Origin: Galeruca laticollis
Taxonomy: Eukaryota; Arthropoda; Insecta; Coleoptera; Chrysomelidae
Direction: 5' to 3'
Length of the DNA stretch: 64,000 nucleotides
NCBI GenBank assembly: GCA_963921935.1
Contig: OY998175.1
Location: 158,594,809-158,658,808, forward strand
A program made the position numbers and the translations under genes. The notes beneath the pieces are model-generated. The model saw only the letters and a program-made list of their open reading frames with translations. It had not been told where the DNA came from and searched no databases. Each line of letters opens with the position of its first letter. The stretch's first letter is position 1. Shown in pieces: positions 55,736 through 64,000 of the stretch.

Positions 55736-57455
55736 TTGTTCAATCGCTGTTTCTGTTCCATGGGCATGCGTCAGTAGATGCAGTCTGTGGTTGCAGTTGA
55801 CACTTGACGGTAACGACCAGTGAAAAATGGCGGTTCGACCATCTCAAATAGTTTATTGTTATTGGTGAAATAGTAATAGTATGATTAATTATTTTTGAAC
55901 GGTAATTAATAAGATAATTTTTTTCTAGTGAGTTGTTTAAATTTGTTTCTACGGTGTGTCCTATACTACGGGTGGAACTAATACATACGACCTCACGCAT
56001 CAAAACAGGTACGTTTTATTGTATGTTTTTATTGCCTGTTGATTTATCGATGCATTTTTTAGAAAATTATCGAGTTGCTGCAAAAACTTCCAATAAATGA
56101 TGAGGCAAAGTTTGAAGAAGTTTTTATATTTTAGTGCATGAAAATATTCAAATAATTGTTGATTTCCTAAATTTTTGCAACCAAATTAATGGATAGATGT
56201 TTTCAATTGTAATTTTCCCTTTTATCATATAAATTATAGCATAACTCCCAATAGTAATGAATGGTTGTAACTGAGTAGAAATTGACCTCGTTGCTAAAGG
56301 TACAACAAAATCTTATTTTCTCAGGTAGTTTCACGTAATTATGTTACCGAGATGTATGCTATGAGTTCCTTAATCAAATTGCCTATAGTTACATCTATTC
56401 ATTTTATTACTAGGGATTTACTTGAAAGCTCTACACAACTGGTAATCTGATAATTCAAAGTTAAATTAGTTCTAACGTTTGGTAAATAAAAATAATTGTT
56501 GGTCAATTGTCTAGTTCCATGCATTTGTATACTATTCACACAAATGAAAGCGGTCTTATATTTTTGTTCGCTTGTTATAACTTTGCTTATAAACCGTAAT
56601 TGTTCAATTTTGAGAACTTACGACATTAACTTCCAAATTAATACAATTTTAGGTTGTACCTCTGGCAAGATTGGAAGGTACTTATTTGTAAAAATATAAT
56701 AAATGATTCTTGCAAAAATCCTGACGGAGTATCTAATGGAGGGCTACAGTATGCATGTATATAAAAAGAAAAAATGCTTTGAATCAGTAGTAGGTATAAT
56801 CATGTTATTTTATTTTGGAATGTACTTGTAAATTAATTTAATATACAATGTACAAGAGACAAATAACTTCTAATCATTATTTTGTTTGGAATATTTCGCT
56901 TTTTACTTGTCTCCTACAAGACTTTTTTTGGCATTAGATGTTTGTTTAACTTCATGTTTTAAGTTTCAGTTTTTGAGATTACATTTTTAATTGTTATACA
57001 TACATACACAAAAATCACAGTAGAATAGAAATTACTTACTAGCAAAAAAATAACTATTTTATTATTTCAGATGCCGTCTAAAAGTTTGACAAGAACATAA
57101 CAAACAAATAAGTTGAGTTGAAAACAGGAAATTTTCTTAGCCAAATGTAAGGAACAGCAGAAATCGGTTTCAAAAAGTGTCGTTGAGTACCTATGGAGAA
57201 AGTCAGTGAATTTTGTAATCTCGTATTTGAAAATTATGTTAGTTTCAGTTATGTTATGAGGTACATCTTATATTTATCTATGAATAAATTAACTTGAACT
57301 CTATGTTTCCCGTGATTCAATTTTTTCAATAAAATTTTTTTTCCTATATATACAATTCAAAATTTCGAGAGATTCCTTAGATATTTGTGAAATATATACC
57401 ATGGAATTCAGGATCATGGTACATCCCACTTTCTCCTTTAGTGTCAGAGAATATT
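55736..57455. other. No firm gene; exon-like scraps
   Basis: A patch at 55750-56010 has CpGs and ends CATCAAAACAG followed by GTACGT (a plausible splice donor). ATTTCAG followed by ATGCCGTC at about 57070 is acceptor-like. I could not link them into a frame. Confidence 0.3.
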
Positions 57456-57459
57456 TATT

Positions 57460-57872
57460 TAAATTTAGGACATCCTGTATACTTACTGAACGACACTTAT
57501 GTAGATATCAATTATTATTTTCCGGTTCCACCGGGAGAACTTCCGATTTTCGAATGGAACAACCTGTATATTAACACATTGTCGGTTAGGGATGATCCTA
57601 AGGAATCCAAGGACACCAGGTTTGTTGGTCATATCTCCAAAGACTACGGAGAGATATCTCGAATTAGTTTTCCCACAATCTTGATAAGTGCGCCAGAGAT
57701 GGTTTCCCTGGCGAGTAATTCTATTCTCTCTCACACTGATGGAGCGTATGGATAAAATGATTGGCGATATTAAACGAAAGTTGGTAACTCCCGGTGGAAC
57801 AAGAAGTTGAAAAATAATTGATATGTACAATACTGTCGCCCATTAAGTATACAGGATCTCCAAAATTTCAAT
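57460..57872. mobile_element. MITE with long terminal inverted repeats
   Basis: Left arm 57460-57537 and right arm 57788-57872 are imperfect inverted repeats (CATCCTGTATACTTA near the tip, ATATCAATTATT and TTCCACCGGGAG further in). The length is about 410 bp. The open frames 57387-57755 and 57483-57830 lie in it and are not genes. Confidence 0.7.
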
Positions 57873-59334
57873 CAATTATCATTGAAAAGGGAGGTGTACT
57901 ATGATTCAGTGTCACCCACTCACCAGGTATCCACTGAGCAAGAATATGTTGCCTCAACGTTGCTGCAAATCACATATAGGATGTGTAATGTTGCTTCAGA
58001 CTTTGCAATGATGTTGCATCAACATGCCAGCAACGCCGTAACGGCCGCCATTGCAACGTTCATTTGTAATATTTCAAAAGTTATGCTAGGTGATGGTACG
58101 TACGGATATTTCAAATGCAAGGTTGTATCATTATTTCAATATCACATTCAAATCAACTTTCTGTTATGATCTCGCAGTTACTTTATAACTAGACGTTTCA
58201 GGAAATGTTCCTATACATACACTAGTACCATTTCAGAAGTATACTTGAATCAACTTCTTTTTGTGATGTTGCAAATTCCCTGTTATTGAAAGTTGCAGAT
58301 ACTGTTCGAAAGTTTACTAAAATCATGTTTATGATTTGGTAATTTAATTATTAGGGAGTTACAGGTACTCTCCAATTATCATATTGATAATGGAAAAATG
58401 CTTAATTATATTAAGATTGGAAAATTTCAAAATGGATCAATTAGTCTCTTAACCTCAAATTGAAATGACTTGCGTTTGTACTTAATGAAGAGTACTTCTA
58501 ATCTGTAGAGACTATAGCATAATTAACTAAACGTGTGTTGAGGGCTAGTGAATTGAATTTGGTTTCATGGTGTGGTTGAAAGTTTTCATAAAGGTTTGTC
58601 AAAATGTATATTGAGATTCATTAGTGACTGCACTTTAACGCAGAATGTGCGTCCGTTCTGAACTTTGGACAAGTACGAGAACCCAAAAAAGCAAATTTAA
58701 ATCAAAATATTCCAATGATTTATTGAACCGAAATAAAAACCATATTGCACATCAGATACATAAAAACATGTATTTCCAGTAGCAGATAATTCAGTTCAAT
58801 GAATGAATGAATGAACATTGCTTTATATTCATCAATTTGGTTTTTTTTCAATGTTTTGTCAGTTTCTACGTAATGGTCCACTGAATACTTCGCATCGAAC
58901 CATTATACAAATACTAAAAGCAGTAAAAAAATTAAATTATAAATTTGCTTCCATTAGTTTATTGAACTAAAAAATTCATAATAAAAAATATTTTAATAAT
59001 AAAGATATATCACACTACACAATTTGCACAGATATCAACTTATATACTGAAAAACAACCAGATTACTCGGTGTTTCCTGGAGGTATATTAAAATGAAAAT
59101 TTGTGGTTCAAATGAACCACAAACACGTGATCAAATCGAAGGAGCCTATAGTCTTGTTGATATACTATATAACAACTAATATAATTGAAACGTAATAATT
59201 CTAAGTGGAAAACAAACATTTATACCTGAAACACACCTTTCAATTCACAACTATAAAATAAAAAGGAAACTGTGAGCCTATTGTATAGAGTATACAAATA
59301 TAAATTAATCCATTGCTTTTTTAATAGAAAAAGA
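57873..59334. other. No gene; GCAACG/GCAATG-rich patch at 57930-58080
   Basis: The patch repeats TTGC and GCAA words (ACGTTGCTGCAAA, AATGTTGCTTC, TTTGCAATGATGTTGCATC). It is reminiscent of the GCAATGTTT repeats at 61990-62520. The rest is AT-rich without signals. Confidence 0.4.
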
Positions 59335-61399
59335 TCAGCTATTTATTTCACTTCGTTTGTACCTGGTGGTGGCATGTTGGAACCATCCCATCACTATCTT
59401 TTCAAATTGCTCATCTGTTAGGGTTGGGAAGTTTTCTTTTACTGCACCTAAAAATTTCGAAATGATTTCTTATAGTACCGAGTATTGGAAAAAAGTAAAA
59501 ATTCAACATATTTCAAGCATTTCACGATTAAGAATTGAAATCAAAATAATAATGGTGCCTGACTTGCACCAACAAAAAATAGGCAATATAAAAGATTCTA
59601 AAATTAGTGTAACTTGTTTATTGCTCAATGACCTTTGTTAGCCAAACAGATAGCTAGGAGGAAACACAATAGACATAATGAGGCCCAAGTACGGAGGAGC
59701 TGAAAAAGCTCCCACCTTTTTCCAATAGAGATAGGGCTATAGGAGGGTGCTTTAATGGTATAGGTCTGGAGGAGTCCTGATTATATTCTGAGCTGTAATA
59801 AAGCCAGGAAAAATAGGTGTCGTCTGTAGACTGTCTGAAAAAGGTACTCATTATTTTCTTTACAAGTATCCTTGCATTGATACAAACGTGTGAGAAGGAT
59901 AATGTGTCTCGGGCAAAAGAATGAATATATCAATACTATTACTCACTTCTTATAATGTTCATCATTGCCAAATCTCTCAGCTTGAAATTTCCCTTCTTCC
60001 CTGTCCACGAACAAAACTGTCTTAAATAATTGGTAAACAGTTTTTGAAGGCATCTAGTCACACATTCTTTGATTGTGAGACCTCCAGTATATTTCAACTA
60101 CAAAATAGAGAAACAAACTTATTTCGATTCAATAAAAGTTTTTAGGTTTTTTTTTGTTTTTCTCATTGATTTCTATTATGTTTTAACTCAAGGATATAAA
60201 ATCCTCTTTCAAACATTTCTTTCAAATATTTCATTTCATCATTTTCACATCTTGAATTTGTTCTTTCGTTTTTTCATGTTTTATTTAGTTTATTCATGAC
60301 AGGTTTCAAAGACTAGCTTAGATAATGAAAATAGGAAATACTACTTATCAATATATTCAGTTTGCCAATATGAAGATATTTTCTCGTTTCAAAGATATTG
60401 GGTTCTGCAGTTCTGACTGTGAGGAAATCTTTTATCAAAAGAGAACAACATGAAGAAATATTCACCTACAAAATGAACAAATTCTATTCCTAAGTCCTCA
60501 GCTTAATTTAAAAAAAATAACTCTTGAAAATATGACTTCAATAACAAACTAACCAGTTGCTTCCTGGTAATTTCATCGCTGTTCAGCGAATTCTCCAAAT
60601 CTTGAATTTCAACTATTTCTTTCAATGGAAGAGGGGGTAATACATTCTCATTATTTAGCTCTAAATGGGTCAAATTAAGCTTCTTTTCAATAGCCTCTAT
60701 TTTATATGTAGTGTACTTCAGCATAGTTTTGACATCCATCACATGCTGTAGAAGTATTTCATATTTGGTTTTACCTGGAAAATATGCATTTCATAATTTT
60801 GTCCTTAATATCACAACAATGAACATAATAATCAATAATGATGATATACAAGCACATAGAGCACCTTTATCACTTTCATCAAAGCACATATTGTCAGTTA
60901 CTCTTCATCACCACAAATAACTTTTCAAACAATACTTATATTTTTTGAAAGATACTTTATTATTTTACTCACCGATGACTATGTCCATATCCTCTGAAAC
61001 TTCCCCATCTACGGAAATATCATTAGGTGATATACCTGGACTTGCATGGTTAACTGAAATTGAATCACTTTCAATTATTTCAATTTCTATATCATTCGTT
61101 GATTCCTTTTCGGGAGGCGAACTTTCACTTTTTGTGGAAGTGGAGTCTGATGATGACTGAATCGTTTCTTAAAACATTTAATTTCTATTACATTTAGAAA
61201 AGCATCATTTAGATTTTATGTGTTGTCAAAAACTTACCATCAGCATATGATAAACTCGGTAATGGTGAAATGGAGTGATCCCTAAAGGTTTTAATCATTT
61301 GCTTCTTTGGTTTATTTTCTTTCGTTTTCATTTCCTCTGACTCAAAAGAACTAAAAGTTTTTTTCTCTACATTCAATACTTCTTCTAGAGTTTCTGTTG
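59335..61399 (-). CDS. DUF4806-like protein, five 3' exons
   Basis: On the minus strand five exons join with GT-AG introns and unbroken phase: 61399-61238, 61146-60973, 60774-60554, 60097-59947 and 59447-59335 (TGA at 59337-59335), together 272 residues plus stop. The first two exons are acidic and Ser-rich (EKESTNDIEIEIIESDSISV) with a basic KENKPKKQMIK patch. Exon 3 predicts a helix or coiled coil (MLKYTTYKIEAIEKKLN) then LPPLPLKEIVEIQDLENSL. Exons 4-5 read LKYTGGLTIKECVTRCLQKLF, QFCSWTGKKGNFKLRDLAMM and ENFPTLTDEQFEKIVMGWFQHA, which I recognise as the C-terminal DUF4806-type domain (GG..., W-x-G-x-KG-F) of insect proteins. The phase at 61399 requires at least one upstream exon, which I could not find. 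No stop or shift occurs. It lies inside inverted transposon-like ends. Confidence 0.75.
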
Positions 61400-61731
61400 C
61401 TAAAACAAAAATTAGGTTAAGATGTATACAGTGAGTTTCAAATAGTTTGCACCATATGGAAAACTTGTTTATTATCCATTTGTCAGAAAATTTTATTCTT
61501 CATAGACAAGCATAGACTTTTGGATGAACAAACATTTCTCCCCTATTTATTAGGGTCAGCTTCCAGAATTAGAAATACTTATTTTTAAAATATGATCACT
61601 TGTCACTTCACCAAGAAAATAGAAAACATGTGATAAATGTTATTCCTTTTTCTCTCCAACGACCGGTCGAAAGTCGAAACACTCGACTTCTTCTTCTATA
61701 TTATTATTGGGCTCGGTTAGGATGAGTTCCC

Positions 61732-61865
61732 AATGCATCGTTTTTGCCTTTCGCGTCGCACGTCACGCCATCTTCACGCATTCTGATTGGCGAATTGGTG
61801 AATCGCGTCAGGAATTTGCCGATCAGAAAACGTGACGCGTGACGCAAAAGCAAAAACGATGCATT
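61732..61865. mobile_element. 134-bp foldback MITE
   Basis: Ends AATGCATCGTTTTTGC and GCAAAAACGATGCATT are perfect inverted repeats, and pairing continues inward (GCGTCGCACGTCACG against CGTGACGCGTGACGC). The centre reads ATTCTGATTGGCGAATT. It is much GC-richer than the surroundings and lies about 330 bases upstream of the first visible exon of the DUF4806-like gene. Confidence 0.8.
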
Positions 61866-61974
61866 ATTATGAACTTATAGAACCATTCACTCAGTTCCGA
61901 TCAGACCTAATCTAGAAATATATAAATTCGAAATCCGAAAAGTGTGCCGGAGAGTAATCGAAATAAACGTCATG

Positions 61975-62520
61975 TATCTAGGAATTATTCAGCAGGGAGG
62001 AATATTATTAACTCACAGCAATGTTTCTTGATTAAAAAATATCGCAATATTCCAACTTGGATAGTTACTGAAACTTCATATTTCGACAGGAAGAAATTAC
62101 TAACTTACAGCAATGTTACTCGCGAAAGTAAATGATAATATTTCAATTTGTGTATTTGACAATATCACTGAAACTTAATAGCGAAATGTTCCAAAAATAA
62201 CAAATAACTAACTTACAGCAATGTTTCTGAAAAAATGCTGATGCAATATTACAACTGGCATATCTAAGAACATCACGGCAACCTCAATTACAAACGTTTC
62301 AGTGGGAAGGAAACCTCAACTTAATAAAATGTTTCTCTAATGAGCAAGTCACAATGGTTCAACTGAACTAAGGCAATGATATTACTGCAACTCCTCCAGG
62401 AACCATTTCAAAGCATATATAAATGTAATTGCGCAATAATATTACTGCAACTTCTCCAGGAAACATTTCAAAATGTATTTAAATGGAATTTTCAGCAATG
62501 TTTTGCAATGTTCTGTGCTC
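61975..62520. repeat. Subterminal GCAATGTTT repeats
   Basis: CAGCAATGTTTCT-type words recur at about 62016, 62107, 62216 and 62491, each after ACTTA or TTCA, with other GCAATATT and AACATTTC variants between. Spacing is roughly 90-110 bases at first. Such arrays are typical near the ends of CACTA-type transposons, where the element's DNA-binding protein acts. Confidence 0.6.
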
Positions 62521-62559
62521 AGTGGGTATCATCATATATTTTGCTATATATGTTTCACA

Positions 62560-62851
62560 GATATCCTTATAATATTCCTAATATTACTTGGATATTTGTG
62601 GAATATGCCTATTGGAATGATCTATGAATATTCTGGATTACCTTGCTATATACATTCACCAGATATCCTCAGAATATTCCTTGGAAACTTCTAAAGAATA
62701 TTCATAGGATATTTAAAAAATTTCCCATTTCGTGGTCCATAGAATATTCGAGAAAGGATATAAATATTTGAAGTGGGTCCATAGAATATTACTATATCCG
62801 ATAACGAATATTTTTAGTACGTCCACTAAATATCTAGTGATATCTGGGTAA
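62560..62851. mobile_element. DNA-transposon end (right), inverted to 55517
   Basis: The outer 24 bases (62828-62851) match 55517-55540 in inverted orientation at 20 of 24 positions (TATCTGGGTAA at the tip). Inside, GAATATTC, GGATATC and AATATTCC words repeat as on the left side. The CACTG outer word is not present here. Confidence 0.6.
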
Positions 62852-63973
62852 TGAACTAGTAGAAGTTAAGGCTAATTATAAGTAGGATATATCGGATATG
62901 AATTATTTAACAATGAAAGTGTTGATTTGGAAAGTGATGATTTTTCTGTATTGCGAATTACTCTGGCACATAAAGACGTTGAACATAATTTTACGCATTT
63001 AATAAATACGGATTATAGGTAATAACCATTCAAAAAAATTGCATAAAAACCCGACGAACACACTGCTGCTTAACAAATTATCTCATTTACATTCCACGAG
63101 ATTTCAAGTTTTTTTTTTCGAACTTTTATTATTTATTCAAAAATATGCAGACTTAGTGACCGAAATTTTAAATCAATAAGGAAACGGTAAGATATCGGTG
63201 TTGATATTTTAAAGGTTACACATTATGTAGATGTGTTCCTTCTTGACCTGGGAGAATTTATTATAGTTTTATATGTAAATATGAGATTTTAATGGTATAT
63301 CATTAGTTAATATGAGTACCGGATTGTACAGTGCGCACCCAAAGTAACGTTAACGATCGTTTCTATACAAATATAATAAAAATTTCCGATTTTATCTTAA
63401 TTTATTTTTATTGTTTCATTTAATGTGTTAGTTTTAAGCGACAAAAGTGAATTTTAATAAAGACATTTGGTTTATATCGCAATTTCGATTTCGAAAAAGG
63501 GAAAACATTTTAAAGAAATATAAAAATCATCCTATTTAACAAAAATAGAATAAATGAAACATTGTATTCGTCATACAAAGAGTAACAAAACTGACAAAAA
63601 ATATTACAGAATCTTAAATTGAAAAAATCGCTACGGTCCGTCCATAAGACTTTATTAAGAAGGCTAGCACATAAAAAAACAAAGATTATTCTATAAATTT
63701 TTTTCAATGTACTACTGTGATAACAAAGTACCCGCAAATTTGAAATAAAACACAAACTTTTAAATATTTCTGGAGCTTAGAATTGAAAGGGCGGTTGTCA
63801 AAGTTTGTAAATTTTAGAGGAGAGCCAATAAACTACTACCCATTTCGATTCTCAAAGTAATCTATGATCTATCTTTATTAATGTAGAAATATTTGCTAAT
63901 GGGCCAGATATCACAGCCATAAACAACCATTATTGGCAATACTTAAAAAACATTAATTTTGTAATACTATTTA
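62852..63973. other. No recognised gene
   Basis: AT-rich. ACAGTGCGCACCCAAAGTAACG at 63338 looks like a transposon tip but no partner was found. The frame 63510-63755 has no motif. Confidence 0.4.
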
Positions 63974-64000
63974 ATTAAATTAACTGTCTCGACTCTTACT
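63974..64000. repeat. PLE-2 terminus, running off the window
   Basis: ATTAACTGTCTCGACTCTTACT equals the outer end of the terminal repeats at about 10124 and 20934. A further PLE-2 copy probably continues beyond 64000. Confidence 0.7.

Noticed and set aside
57387..57755. 122-codon open frame
   Set aside because: It overlaps a MITE with long inverted arms; both strands are open over the arms, and no domain is visible.
60069..60299. 76-codon frame on the plus strand
   Set aside because: It lies in an intron of the minus-strand DUF4806-like gene and is T-rich low-complexity.
63338..63370. ACAGTGCGCACCCAAAGTAACG as a Tc1-like tip
   Set aside because: No inverted partner or transposase was found in the window.

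Overview
The window reads as AT-rich nuclear DNA of an insect. The evidence is its content: Penelope-like elements (PLEs) with GIY-YIG endonucleases, Ty3/gypsy and BEL/Pao LTR elements, several non-LTR (LINE) families, Tc1/mariner, piggyBac, PIF/Harbinger and hAT fragments, and spliced genes with GT-AG introns. I cannot name the order or species. No rRNA, tRNA, CRISPR or bacterial operon was seen. Almost every long open reading frame is a transposable-element fragment, mostly broken. Calls rest on reading motifs by eye; no database search was run.

Layout. 1-6.6 kb: a PLE (PLE-2 family) split by an LTR element, which itself holds a Jockey-like LINE (minus) and an internally deleted gypsy with two LTRs. 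7.0-7.8 kb: a tandem satellite with a repeat of about 173 bp. 10.1-21.6 kb: a three-level nest. A PLE-2 copy (minus) is interrupted by an LTR retroelement (11038-19256) that left an ACTAT target duplication, and one LTR of that element is interrupted at its (TA)n tract by a composite PLE-1 (11961-17617) with nearly intact reverse transcriptase and GIY-YIG coding. 21.9-24.8 kb: a gypsy pol (minus). 24.8-27.2 kb: an I/LOA-like LINE with RNase H. 27.2-29.5 kb: an RTE-like LINE. 29.5-29.8 kb: a probable solo LTR. 32.4-39.2 kb: LINE, BEL/Pao, mariner and hAT fragments. 40.8-44.7 kb: a mariner fused to a LINE-ORF1-like tail, then a gypsy gag with leader, primer-binding site and LTR. 45.3-48.4 kb: a decayed LTR element with repeated leader modules, and a piggyBac remnant. 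50.0-52.2 kb: a LINE piece, a Harbinger transposase and a convergent MADF gene.

Non-repeat-like coding lies at the right. A five-exon gene model (52650-54203, plus) and a five-exon gene model (59335-61399, minus) both keep reading phase across every intron. The second resembles DUF4806-type insect proteins. It lies between inverted TTACCCAGATA-type ends 7.3 kb apart (55517 and 62851) with matching subterminal repeats, so it may be cargo or an accessory gene of a large CACTA-like DNA transposon. This is the most interesting candidate system in the window.

The elements work as selfish units rather than a pathway. Their nesting order gives a relative age: PLE-2 is oldest, then the TGTAACG-type LTR element, then PLE-1.
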